Positions 1 through 6,553 of a stretch of 6,687 nt of DNA are shown one piece after another; position 1 is the stretch's first letter, and each line of letters begins with the position of its first letter. The position numbers and the translations under genes were made by a program. Source of the DNA: an uncultured Eubacteriales bacterium (GTDB taxonomy: Bacteria > Bacillota > Clostridia > Oscillospirales > CAG-272). The notes below the pieces were generated by a model. It made no database searches. It saw only the letters and a list, made by a program, of their open reading frames with translations, and had not been told where the DNA came from. The stretch is taken from NCBI GenBank assembly GCA_900552255.1, contig URZF01000089.1, positions 1-6,687 of the forward strand, in the 5' to 3' direction.

Positions 1-31
1 GCGAAATCTTGGCAGAAAAGTGAAAAAACGC

Positions 32-61
32 TTGACAAGCCTTATGGTTTTATGATAAAAT
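32..61 (+). promoter_or_regulatory. Promoter of the rplU-prp-rpmA operon (extended -10)
   Basis: A perfect -35 hexamer TTGACA lies at 32-37. After an 18-bp spacer comes TAAAAT (56-61), which matches the -10 consensus at 5 of 6 positions and is preceded by the extended -10 dinucleotide TG (53-54). Transcription would start near 67-70, leaving a leader of about 80 nt before rplU. The ATG at 65 sits at the predicted start site with no ribosome binding site, so it is not a gene start. Confidence 0.85.
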
Positions 62-78
62 AAAATGCCGCATAATGC

Positions 79-111
79 CAAGGCTCCGAAAAACACATTT
101 GTGTTGCCTTG
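79..111 (+). promoter_or_regulatory. Structured rplU 5' leader (probable L21 leader)
   Basis: The untranslated region folds into a two-part stem. CAAGGC (79-84) pairs with GCCTTG (106-111). An asymmetric bulge (85-91) then leads to an apical hairpin, AACAC (92-96) with GTGTT (101-105), closing a four-base loop. Low-GC Gram-positive bacteria are known to carry a conserved L21 leader upstream of rplU that is thought to mediate autogenous control of the operon. Position and size fit. The assignment to that family is inference and needs a covariance-model match. Confidence 0.5.
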
Positions 112-148
112 CTTAGCGAGTCGTAAACGAAAGAGAGGTGCTTTTCCA

Positions 149-457
149 ATGTTCGCAATCATCGTAACAGGCGGAAAGCAGTACAAGGTTCAGGAAGGCG
201 ATGTCGTTTTCGTTGAGAAGCTCGACGCCGCCGAAGGCGACACCGTCAAGTTCGACGAAGTGCTTGCGGTTTCCGGCGAAAGCTTCGTCACAGGCAAGCC
301 CACCGTCGCGGGCGCTTATGTAACTGCAAACGTATTGAAGAACGGCAAGGGCAAAAAAATCCACGTTCTCAGATACAAATCCAAGAAAAACGAGAAGAAG
401 AAACTCGGTCACAGACAGCCCTATACAAAGGTTCAGATCGAAAAGATCTTCGGTTGA
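149..457 (+). CDS. rplU: 50S ribosomal protein L21
   Basis: This is large-subunit ribosomal protein L21, a 23S rRNA-binding protein needed for 50S assembly. The 102-residue product has the usual length and opens with the family hallmark [14 protein letters not shown]. It ends with a basic stretch and the conserved [15 protein letters not shown]-terminus. The same frame is open from an ATG at 65, but the extra 28 residues would overlap the promoter and leader. The ATG at 149 is the true start because the Shine-Dalgarno-like AGAGGTG (134-140) lies 8 nt upstream and the family N-terminus begins exactly there. It is the first gene of the operon with prp and rpmA, and is probably autoregulated through the leader. 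The identification is secure. Confidence 0.97.
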   Translation: MFAIIVTGGKQYKVQEGDVVFVEKLDAAEGDTVKFDEVLAVSGESFVTGKPTVAGAYVTANVLKNGKGKKIHVLRYKSKKNEKKKLGHRQPYTKVQIEKIFG

Positions 458-463
458 TCGGGT

Positions 464-820
464 ATGACAAAGGTAGTTTTTTATAAGAAAGGCGGCATAT
501 TTTACGGGTTCCATGAGATCGGGCATGTCGGCTGGGGCGAATTCGGAACGGATATCGTCTGCTCCGCGCTTTCCGCGATGACGATGCTCATTATCAACAC
601 CGCCGAAACGGTATGGGGCGTCGATGTCGATTATGAAATCGACGACGAGACCGCCGATATCACGGTCACGATAAAAGAGGCGCTGCCGGAATTTTCCTCC
701 TCCGAGGAAAAGCAGTACGCGACCTCGGGTCTTATCGAGGGCTATTATTATCAGCTCATGGATATGCTGGAAGATTACAGCGACTACCTTGATGTCGAAG
801 CAGAAGAAAAAGTGGTTTGA
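464..820 (+). CDS. prp: Ribosomal-processing cysteine protease Prp
   Basis: Prp (YsxB family) is a small cysteine protease that removes the N-terminal leader of ribosomal protein L27, a step shown to be essential in Staphylococcus aureus. The 118-residue length is typical. The active-site region [18 protein letters not shown] spans residues 20-37, with the expected catalytic histidine at H21 and cysteine at C33. The C-terminus is rich in acidic residues. The gene starts 6 nt after the rplU stop and has only a weak Shine-Dalgarno sequence (GGG at 460-462), which suggests translation coupled to rplU at modest level. Its substrate, the leader peptide of L27, is encoded by the next gene, which supports the assignment strongly. 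Confidence 0.95.
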   Translation: MTKVVFYKKGGIFYGFHEIGHVGWGEFGTDIVCSALSAMTMLIINTAETVWGVDVDYEIDDETADITVTIKEALPEFSSSEEKQYATSGLIEGYYYQLMDMLEDYSDYLDVEAEEKVV

Positions 821-852
821 GCGGCATTTTGTGCCGCGGCGGAAAGATCCGC
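821..852 (+). other. Tandem hairpins between prp and rpmA
   Basis: Two adjacent stem-loops begin at the base after the prp stop codon. GCGGCA (821-826) pairs with TGCCGC (832-837) around TTTTG. GCGGA (839-843) pairs with TCCGC (848-852) around AAGA. No T-tract follows, so neither is an intrinsic terminator. The rpmA ribosome binding site (869-874) lies outside both. A role in mRNA processing or stability is possible but not shown. Confidence 0.45.
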
Positions 853-881
853 AGTTACAAAAGAAGATGGAGGTATCACAC

Positions 882-1160
882 ATGTTGAAGCTTGGCTTGC
901 AATTTTTTGCACATAAAAAAGGCGTCGGTTCCACAAAGAACGGACGCGACAGCCGCGCGCAGAGACTGGGCGTCAAGAAATCAGACGGTCAGGCCGTGCT
1001 CGCGGGCAATATCATCGTGCGCCAGAGAGGCACGAACGTGCATCCTGGCACGAATGTCGGCATCGGCTCCGACGATACGCTGTATGCGCTGACGGACGGC
1101 GTTGTGAAGTTCGAGCGTTACGGCGCGAACAAAAAGCGCGTGAGCGTTGTTGCAGAATAA
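882..1160 (+). CDS. rpmA: 50S ribosomal protein L27 with Prp-cleavable leader
   Basis: L27 is a large-subunit protein whose N-terminal tail reaches the peptidyl-transferase centre. The 92-residue product begins MLKLGLQFF, followed by AHKKG. This is nearly identical to the leader described in S. aureus, which Prp cleaves after the double phenylalanine so that mature L27 starts with the residue after it (A10 here). The conserved body follows, including [18 protein letters not shown] and HPGTNVGIG. The frame is open from 789, but ATG 882 is the start: GGAGGT (869-874) lies 7 nt upstream and the leader begins there. It is the last gene of the operon, followed by a terminator. The obgE gene, which usually follows rpmA in Bacillota, is absent here. 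Confidence 0.97.
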   Translation: MLKLGLQFFAHKKGVGSTKNGRDSRAQRLGVKKSDGQAVLAGNIIVRQRGTNVHPGTNVGIGSDDTLYALTDGVVKFERYGANKKRVSVVAE

Positions 1161-1175
1161 GAATTATAGAATAAG

Positions 1176-1210
1176 AAAAACGGACTTTTGGATAAAAAGT
1201 CCGTTTTTTT
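1176..1210 (+). terminator. Intrinsic terminator after rpmA
   Basis: The stem CGGACTTTT (1181-1189) pairs with AAAAGTCCG (1195-1203) around the loop GGATA. It is extended by an A-tract (1176-1180) against the T-tract 1204-1210 (seven T). It sits 15 nt after the rpmA stop codon. The A-tract on the left means it could also stop leftward transcripts. Confidence 0.92.
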
Positions 1211-1219
1211 GTATGATGG

Positions 1220-1237
1220 AAACCGCACGCGCGGTTT
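1220..1237. repeat. GC-rich hairpin between the two terminators
   Basis: AAACCGC (1220-1226) and GCGGTTT (1231-1237) form a perfect 7-bp inverted repeat around ACGC. Only four T follow (1235-1238), three of which are part of the stem, so it is a poor terminator by itself. It may support the flanking terminators or be a remnant of an older one. Confidence 0.55.
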
Positions 1238-1253
1238 TCTGTATGCAATAAAG

Positions 1254-1283
1254 AAAAAGGCATTCCATGGGAATGCCTTTTTT
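1254..1283 (-). terminator. Bidirectional terminator of the citrate operon
   Basis: A 13-bp perfect stem (1254-1266 with 1270-1282) surrounds a 3-nt loop. The core is GGCATTCC/GGAATGCC, with five A on the left and six T (1278-1283) on the right. It begins 8 nt past the icd stop codon on the minus strand, where the A-tract reads as a T-tract. It therefore ends the leftward operon and can also back up the rpmA terminator in the other direction. Confidence 0.9.
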
Positions 1284-1291
1284 CCTAATTA

Positions 1292-2467
1292 TTATAATCT
1301 CTGTAACGTCTCCATCACATAATTTCCGAATGCCTCGCAAGTCGCGCCGGTGTCGCGTCCGGTGATGACGAGCTTCTTTTCCTCAAACGAGCAAATGTCG
1401 AGCGCGCGCTCGAGCTTGTCTGCGCGATCCTGCAAGCCGATGTGAGAGAGCAGCATCACGCATGCGCGCAGCATCGAGCAGGGATCGGCGTATTTGCCGC
1501 GTCCCTCGGAGATCATGCGAGGCGCGGAGCCGTGGATCGCCTCAAACATCGCGTATTTCTTGCCGATATTGGCACAGCCTGCCGTGCCGACGCCGCCTTG
1601 AAATTCCGCAGCCTCGTCGGAAATGATATCGCCGTAGAGATTCGGGAGCAGAAGCACCTGAAAATCGCGGCGGCGCTTTTGATCGACGAGCTTCGCCGTC
1701 ATGATGTCGGCGTACCATTCGTCCGTCGTGATTTCGGGATAAAGCGCGGCGACCTTGTGGCAGTCCTCAAGGAAATTGCCGTCCGTCGTTTTGATGACGT
1801 TCGCCTTGGTGACAAGCGAGACGCGGGTGAATCCGTTTTTGCGCGCGAAATCATACGCGAGCCTTGCGATTCGGTCGGAGCCTTGCTTGGTCGTGATCGT
1901 GAAATCCACCGCGAGGTCGTCCGTCACGTTGAAGCCGGAGGAGCCGACCGCATAGCCGCCCTCGGTATTTTCGCGGAAAATCGTCCAGTTGATGCCTTCC
2001 TTCGGCACCTTGACGGGGCGAATATTGGCAAAAAGGTCGAGCGCCTTGCGCATGGCGACGTTGGCGGATTCGATATTCGGCATGCCGCTGCCTTTTTGAG
2101 GCGTCGTCGTCGGTCCCTTGAGGATGATGGGGCAGGTTTTCAGCTGCGCCATCACGTCGTCGGGAATCGCCTTGCCCACCGCGATGCGGTTTTCGAGCGT
2201 GAGCCCCTCGATGCTCACAAATTCGATTTTGCCGCTTTCGACGAGGTCGGCGAGCATAAATTCCAGCACGCGGCGCGCTTCCGCCGAGATGATGGGCCCG
2301 ATGCCGTCCCCGCCGCAAACGCCGATGCGCAGGGTGTCGAGCGTACTGTAATCGATGAAATCCCCTTGGGATTTCATGTTTTCCACTCTCAAAAGCTGTG
2401 CTTCCAGAATCTTTTTGAATTTTTCCGCGGCGGTATTCAGCGCCGCCTCATACGTATTGCTTTCCAT
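1292..2467 (-). CDS. icd: Isocitrate dehydrogenase (isocitrate/isopropylmalate family)
   Basis: The product is predicted to decarboxylate isocitrate oxidatively to 2-oxoglutarate in the cytoplasm. Family landmarks in the 391-residue protein are GGDGIGP (52-58), a substrate segment with S134, N136, R140 and R150, FRENTEGGY ending at Y172, K221 in LVTKANV, D254, and the metal-binding NLYGDIISDEA with D280 and D284. The adenine-binding loop IHGSAP (311-316) is followed by R317-M318 and a few extra residues. Escherichia coli IDH has K344-Y345 there and NAD-type enzymes usually have D-I, so the cofactor cannot be called. About 45 residues precede the usual N-terminus. ATG 2467 is preferred because AAGGA (2476-2480) lies 8 nt upstream, but an internal ATG at residue 31 exists. 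It starts 21 nt after the aconitase stop. A 3-isopropylmalate or homoisocitrate dehydrogenase is less likely given the neighbours. Confidence 0.88.
   Translation of the reverse strand: MESNTYEAALNTAAEKFKKILEAQLLRVENMKSQGDFIDYSTLDTLRIGVCGGDGIGPIISAEARRVLEFMLADLVESGKIEFVSIEGLTLENRIAVGKAIPDDVMAQLKTCPIILKGPTTTPQKGSGMPNIESANVAMRKALDLFANIRPVKVPKEGINWTIFRENTEGGYAVGSSGFNVTDDLAVDFTITTKQGSDRIARLAYDFARKNGFTRVSLVTKANVIKTTDGNFLEDCHKVAALYPEITTDEWYADIMTAKLVDQKRRRDFQVLLLPNLYGDIISDEAAEFQGGVGTAGCANIGKKYAMFEAIHGSAPRMISEGRGKYADPCSMLRACVMLLSHIGLQDRADKLERALDICSFEEKKLVITGRDTGATCEAFGNYVMETLQRL
2355..2377 (-). repeat. Perfect 10-bp inverted repeat inside the icd 5' coding region
   Basis: ATGAAATCCC (2355-2364) and GGGATTTCAT (2368-2377) are exact reverse complements separated by 3 nt. 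In the icd mRNA this is a strong stem-loop, and its 5' arm begins exactly at the ATG of codon 31. No T-tract follows on either strand, so it is not a terminator. It could sequester the internal start or act as an mRNA or operator element. Function is unknown. Confidence 0.6.
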
Positions 2468-2488
2468 GTTAAATGTCCTTTCCGCGTT

Positions 2489-4423
2489 TTATTTGCCGTT
2501 TGTTTTGGTGTAGTTCAGAAGTCCGCCGGCGCCGAGGATCTCCCGCTGGCGCTTGGTGAGGGTGAGACGAAGCGGAAGCTTCACGCCGCGCGACTTATCC
2601 TCGAGCGTTACCGTATCCGCCGCTGCGACCGCGTCCGCAAAGCCGGTGAGGATGAGCTCGTCGCCTTCCGAGATTTTGTCATAGTCCTCGGGATTTTCAA
2701 AGGTGAGCGGCACGATGCCGAAATTGATGAGATTTGCCACATGGATGCGTGCGAAGCTCTTCACGATAACGGCTTTTACGCCGAGATAGAGCGGCACGAG
2801 CGCCGCATGCTCGCGCGAGGAGCCCTGCCCGTAGTTGGAGCCGCCGACGATGATGCCGCCGCCCTCGCGCTTTGCGCGCTCCGGAAATTCCTTGTCACAG
2901 ACGGTGAAGCAGAATTCGGAGAGCTTCGGCACATTTGAGCGGTAGGGCAGGATTTTGGTGCCGGCCGGCATGATGTGATCGGTCGTGATGTTGTCCCCGG
3001 CCTTGAGAATGAGCTTGCAGGCAAGATTCTTTTCCGGTGCCTTGCCGACGGGAATCGGCTTGATGTTGGGGCCGCGCTCCACGACGACGGCATCCGCTTC
3101 CGCGGGAGACGCGGGCATCTCGATGAGGTTATCGTTGATGTGAAAATGGGTGGGAACGGTGATTTCGGGCGCCTTTCCGAGGGTGCGCGGATCGGTGAGG
3201 ACCCCTGCGATGGCGGACGCCGCCGCAGTCTCTGGTGAGACGAGATAAACCTTGGCGTCCGCGGTGCCGCTGCGCGCCTCGAAATTGCGGTTGAAGGTGC
3301 GCAGGGAAACGCCGCCGGATTTCGGCGAGAAGCCCATGCCGATGCAGGGCCCGCAGGCGCATTCGAGGATGCGCGCGCCCGCCGCGATGAGGTCGGCAAG
3401 CGCCCCGCATTCCGCGAGCATCGTGTAGACCTGCTTGGAGCCGGGCGAAATGGAGAGGCTGACGTCCGGATGAACGGTCTTTCCTTTCAGCATTGCCGCC
3501 ACCGTCAGCATGTCGAGCATGGAGGAGTTCGTGCAGGAGCCGATGCAGACTTGGCTTATCGCCATGCCGGCAAGCTCCGAGACCGGGCGCACGTTGCCCG
3601 GACTGTGCGGACATGCCGCCAAAGGCGCAAGCTTTGAGAGATCGATCGTATAAACCGCGTCATAGACCGCGTCCTCGTCCGGCGCGAGCGGGATAAAATC
3701 GTCTTCCCGCTCCTCTGCGGCAAGGAATGCGCGCGTCACTCCGTCCGAGGGGAAAAGCGAGCTTGTCGCGCCGAGCTCCGCGCCCATGTTGGTGATGGTG
3801 GCTCTCTGCGGCACGGAAAGGGTCTTGACGCCCTCGCCGCCATATTCAATGATAGCGCCGACGCCGCCCTTGACGTCCAAAAGCCGGAGCACCTCAAGAA
3901 TCACGTCCTTTGCACCGACGTAGTCGGGAAGCCTGCCGACAAGTTCAATATGGATGATCTTCGGCATTGTGATGTAGTAGGTGCCGCCGCCCATCGCGAC
4001 CGCAACGTCGAGGCCGCCGGCTCCCATGCCGAGCATGCCGATGCCGCCCGCCGTGGGGGTGTGGCTGTCGGAGCCGATCAGCGTTTTGCCGGGGACGGCG
4101 AAGCGTTCGAGGTGGACCTGATGGCAGATCCCGTTGCCCGGTCGGGAGAAACGGATGCCGTGCTTTTTTGTCACGGTTTGTATGTAGCGGTGGTCGTCGG
4201 CGTTTTCAAAGCCGGCTTGAAGCGTGTTGTGGTCGATATAAGCGACCGAAAGCTCCGTTTTGACGCGCTCCGTGCCCATGGCCTCGAATTGCAGATAGGC
4301 CATTGTACCAGTGGCGTCCTGCGTCAGCGTCTGATCGATGCGGAGTCCGATTTCTGTGCCCGGAACCATTTCTCCGGAAACAAGGTGATTTTTGATGATT
4401 TTCTGCGCGATTGTGTAACCCAT
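2489..4423 (-). CDS. acn: Aconitate hydratase (single-chain, about 640 residues)
   Basis: Aconitase isomerises citrate to isocitrate via cis-aconitate, using a [4Fe-4S] cluster in the cytoplasm. The 644-residue protein matches the shorter single-chain aconitases rather than the roughly 900-residue AcnA type. The cluster cysteines are visible: C297 in CIGSCTNSS, and C357 and C360 in CACGPCIGMG. Other active-site blocks are DQTLTQDATGT (30-40), IDHNT with H65, GSDSHTPTAGG with D119-H121, TTDHIMPAG (480-488) and, in the C-terminal swivel domain, YGQGSSREHA with the likely catalytic S535 and R537. The start lies 3 nt after the regulator stop codon, with GGA-containing sites 7-11 nt upstream inside that gene, so translation is probably coupled. 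A homoaconitase or isopropylmalate isomerase is less likely because the flanking enzymes form the citrate pathway. No damage is seen. Confidence 0.94.
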   Translation of the reverse strand: MGYTIAQKIIKNHLVSGEMVPGTEIGLRIDQTLTQDATGTMAYLQFEAMGTERVKTELSVAYIDHNTLQAGFENADDHRYIQTVTKKHGIRFSRPGNGICHQVHLERFAVPGKTLIGSDSHTPTAGGIGMLGMGAGGLDVAVAMGGGTYYITMPKIIHIELVGRLPDYVGAKDVILEVLRLLDVKGGVGAIIEYGGEGVKTLSVPQRATITNMGAELGATSSLFPSDGVTRAFLAAEEREDDFIPLAPDEDAVYDAVYTIDLSKLAPLAACPHSPGNVRPVSELAGMAISQVCIGSCTNSSMLDMLTVAAMLKGKTVHPDVSLSISPGSKQVYTMLAECGALADLIAAGARILECACGPCIGMGFSPKSGGVSLRTFNRNFEARSGTADAKVYLVSPETAAASAIAGVLTDPRTLGKAPEITVPTHFHINDNLIEMPASPAEADAVVVERGPNIKPIPVGKAPEKNLACKLILKAGDNITTDHIMPAGTKILPYRSNVPKLSEFCFTVCDKEFPERAKREGGGIIVGGSNYGQGSSREHAALVPLYLGVKAVIVKSFARIHVANLINFGIVPLTFENPEDYDKISEGDELILTGFADAVAAADTVTLEDKSRGVKLPLRLTLTKRQREILGAGGLLNYTKTNGK

Positions 4424-4426
4424 GAT

Positions 4427-5098
4427 TCATTCCGTCCTGTCGTTATTTTTTTCGAGCGCCGTCAGCATATTGGAAAGCGCGCGCTCCACATGCGCCGATG
4501 TGAGCCGGTCGGCGGCATCTGTGTCGCCCCTCAGTATGGCGTCGAGAATCTCTCTGTGCTCCTCCACCGATTTTTCCAGTCTGCCCGGCACGGTCAGCGA
4601 AAGCTTCCGATACGCTTTGATGTTCCGGTGAAGCTCGGAGAGGATTCTGTATAAAATCCGGCTGCCGCTTGCCTTGTAGATCGCATCGTGGAACGTCGTG
4701 TCAAGCTCCTTGAGATGCTCGGTGTCTTTTTTTTGCAGATAAAATTCGGAAAGCTCGACGGATTCGGCGAGTGCTTCCTTTTCCTCCGGCGTCATCTTTT
4801 CCGCCGCCATGGCGGAGGCGAGTCCCTCGAGCCGCATGCGGATGCGGTAAACGTCGATGAGATCCTCTTTCGTCACGCCGACGACTACGGCGCCGCGGTT
4901 CGGCGCGATTTCGATGAGCCCTTCTTCCGCGAGGCGGTGAAGCGCGCCGCGTACCGGCGTCCGGCTGACGCCAAGCTTTTCCGAGATGCCGAGCTCTGTC
5001 AGCGCCTCGCCCTTTTTGAGCTCATCCGCGAGGATCGCTTCTTCCAGCTCCGTATAGACCTTTGCCTCAAGCGAGGCGGTATCTCGATTGATGATCAT
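4427..5098 (-). CDS. GntR-family transcriptional regulator (FadR/FCD subfamily)
   Basis: This is a DNA-binding regulator of 223 residues. The N-terminal winged helix-turn-helix spans about residues 10-76 and contains LTELGISEKLGVSRTPVRGALHRL in two adjoining parts, the classic GntR recognition region, followed by the wing NRGAVVV. The C-terminal all-helical FCD ligand domain covers about 80-212. It keeps the four residues that bind a metal in many FCD proteins: D133, H137, H181 and H203. Such domains often sense small carboxylates, so citrate, isocitrate or 2-oxoglutarate is a plausible effector, but this is inference. The start has GAGGAC (5106-5111) 7 nt upstream. The gene lies between the citrate synthase and aconitase genes, and a palindrome typical of this subfamily overlaps the operon start site, so autoregulation is likely. 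No specific gene name is warranted. Confidence 0.92.
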   Translation of the reverse strand: MIINRDTASLEAKVYTELEEAILADELKKGEALTELGISEKLGVSRTPVRGALHRLAEEGLIEIAPNRGAVVVGVTKEDLIDVYRIRMRLEGLASAMAAEKMTPEEKEALAESVELSEFYLQKKDTEHLKELDTTFHDAIYKASGSRILYRILSELHRNIKAYRKLSLTVPGRLEKSVEEHREILDAILRGDTDAADRLTSAHVERALSNMLTALEKNNDRTE

Positions 5099-5129
5099 TT
5101 TATAAGTCCTCGGTAAAATGATTTAAGAA

Positions 5130-6506
5130 TTATTTGCGCACAAAGCGTCCGGGCGCCAGTCTGTCGATGATGTGCAGAAGCTCCTCCTCGCTCATGACCG
5201 TGGTTCTCCCATCCGTGTACTGGCCGTCGATTTCTTTTTTCATATCGACGATGAGCGCGTCCTGCTTTGTCACCATTTGATCGGGCGAAAGGCCGTAATA
5301 GGTATTGATCCAGTAGGCGATGCCCGCAAGTCCGGATGTGTTGGAGATCGCCACCTCCGCCGGCCGGTTGAGAATTTTTTCGGTATTGAAGATGTTGTAG
5401 ATTTCCGCGTCCTTCATGAGCCCGTCGGCATGGATTCCCGCCTTTGTCACATTGAAGTTTTCCCCGACAAAGGGGGTCATCGGCGGAATGTCGTAATGGA
5501 GCTCATGCCGGTAATAATCCGCGATTTCCGTGATGACGGTCGGATCCATGCCGTCGAAGGTGCCGCGCAGGGAAGCGTATTCGATCACCATGGCCTCGAG
5601 CGGGATGTTTCCGGTTCTCTCTCCGATTCCGAGCAGGGAGCAGTTGACGGCGGACGCGCCGTAAAGCCATGCGGCGACGCCGTTCACGACGCCCTTATAA
5701 AAATCGTTGTGGCCGTGCCATTCGAGCATTTCCGAGGTGACGTCCGAATAATGATGCAGTCCGTATACGATGCCGGGCACGCTTCGCGGAAGCGCCACGC
5801 CGGGATACGGAACGCCGTAGCCCATCGTATCGCACATCCGAACCTTGATCGGAATGCCGGATTCCTTGGAAAGCTCCGTCAGCTCATTGACAAAGGGCAC
5901 GACGAAGCCGTAGAAATCCGCGCGGGTGATATCTTCGAGGTGACAGCGCGGCCGGATTCCTGCGTCGAAGGCCTGCTTGACGACGGCAAGATAGTGCTCG
6001 AGCGCCTGTGAGCGCGTCATACCGAGCTTTTTGAAGATATGATAATCCGAGCAGCTCACAAGGATACCGGTTTCCTTGATGCCGATGTCGTGAACGAGTG
6101 CGAAATCCTCTTTTTTGGCGCGGATCCATGTTGTGATCTCCGGGAATCTGAGCCCCAGCGCCATACATTTTTCGACTGCCTCCCTGTCCTTGTGCGTATA
6201 AACGAAAAATTCGCATTGACGGATGAGACCGTTTTCTCCGCCGAGCCGGGAGAGCATTTTATATAAGGTGACGATCTGCTCCGGCGTATACGGCGCGCGC
6301 GACTGCTGTCCGTCCCGGAAAGTGGTGTCCGTGATCCAGATATGCTCAGGGGTATTGAGCGGTACACGGCGGTGGTTGAACGCGATTTTCGGGATTTCAT
6401 CATACGAATAGATTTCGCGGTAAAGGTTTGGCTCCTCCACGTCTTGGAGCGAGTATTTATACTGCGATTGTTCAAGCAGGTGGCTGTATGGATTTTTGGC
6501 GATCAA
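5130..6506 (-). CDS. Re-type citrate synthase (HMGL/DRE-TIM family)
   Basis: The enzyme is predicted to condense acetyl-CoA with oxaloacetate to citrate with Re-face stereochemistry. This type is unrelated to ordinary Si-citrate synthase and belongs to the isopropylmalate/homocitrate synthase family. The 458-residue protein shows ITDTTFRDGQQSR (58-70) with catalytic R64 and metal ligand D65, the metal-binding HGHND with H264 and H266, NCSLLGIGERTGN (288-300), and the C-terminal KAGIHADGL (355-363). Length and motifs fit the C. kluyveri enzyme, and a similar citrate synthase-aconitase-IDH cluster is known in Clostridium acetobutylicum. The start is TTG at 6506: a strong AGGAGGA (6514-6520) lies 7 nt upstream and no ATG or GTG is suitably placed. 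It is first in its operon. Homocitrate synthase is the main alternative, and automated annotation often confuses the two. Confidence 0.88.
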   Translation of the reverse strand: MIAKNPYSHLLEQSQYKYSLQDVEEPNLYREIYSYDEIPKIAFNHRRVPLNTPEHIWITDTTFRDGQQSRAPYTPEQIVTLYKMLSRLGGENGLIRQCEFFVYTHKDREAVEKCMALGLRFPEITTWIRAKKEDFALVHDIGIKETGILVSCSDYHIFKKLGMTRSQALEHYLAVVKQAFDAGIRPRCHLEDITRADFYGFVVPFVNELTELSKESGIPIKVRMCDTMGYGVPYPGVALPRSVPGIVYGLHHYSDVTSEMLEWHGHNDFYKGVVNGVAAWLYGASAVNCSLLGIGERTGNIPLEAMVIEYASLRGTFDGMDPTVITEIADYYRHELHYDIPPMTPFVGENFNVTKAGIHADGLMKDAEIYNIFNTEKILNRPAEVAISNTSGLAGIAYWINTYYGLSPDQMVTKQDALIVDMKKEIDGQYTDGRTTVMSEEELLHIIDRLAPGRFVRK

Positions 6507-6513
6507 GGTGATG

Positions 6514-6520
6514 TCCTCCT
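6514..6520 (-). promoter_or_regulatory. Ribosome binding site deciding a TTG start
   Basis: AGGAGGA on the minus strand is close to the anti-16S consensus and lies 7 nt upstream of TTG (6504-6506). The next methionine in frame is residue 84, beyond the catalytic DTTFRDG motif, so the TTG must be the initiation codon. Confidence 0.88.
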
Positions 6521-6527
6521 GACTTAT

Positions 6528-6549
6528 GTATTCTTGTATACAATTATAC
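6528..6549 (-). promoter_or_regulatory. Candidate GntR operator at the citrate operon start site
   Basis: A perfect 10-bp palindrome, TTGTATACAA (6534-6543), is flanked symmetrically by GTAT (6528-6531) and ATAC (6546-6549), so 18 of 22 positions are two-fold symmetric. The core fits the TNGTNNNACNA-like sites recognised by many FadR/FCD-subfamily GntR regulators. It begins 4 bp downstream of the -10 hexamer and covers the predicted start site, a position suited to repression. The obvious candidate protein is the GntR regulator encoded second in the operon. Confidence 0.7.
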
Positions 6550-6553
6550 GTGT

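Noticed and set aside
65..148. N-terminal extension of L21 from the ATG at 65
   Set aside because: That ATG is at the predicted transcription start, lacks a ribosome binding site, and the extension is not part of L21 proteins; ATG 149 has a proper site.
789..881. Upstream start for L27 overlapping prp
   Set aside because: The Prp-cleavable leader starts precisely at 882 behind GGAGGT, and the upstream residues do not match any L27.
113..976. A 287-codon open frame on the minus strand opposite rplU, prp and rpmA
   Set aside because: It is the antisense shadow of three certain genes and its translation resembles no known protein.
1442..2938. A 498-codon open frame on the plus strand opposite icd and aconitase
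   Set aside because: It lies antisense to two well-identified enzyme genes, spans both of them, has no recognisable domain and is rich in Arg, Ala and Asp as expected for the complement of GC-rich coding DNA.
1292..6506. Lysine (alpha-aminoadipate) pathway: homocitrate synthase, homoaconitase, homoisocitrate dehydrogenase
   Set aside because: The same three enzyme families occur there, but the synthase motifs and length and the cluster order match clostridial Re-citrate operons better, and no other alpha-aminoadipate gene is present in the window.
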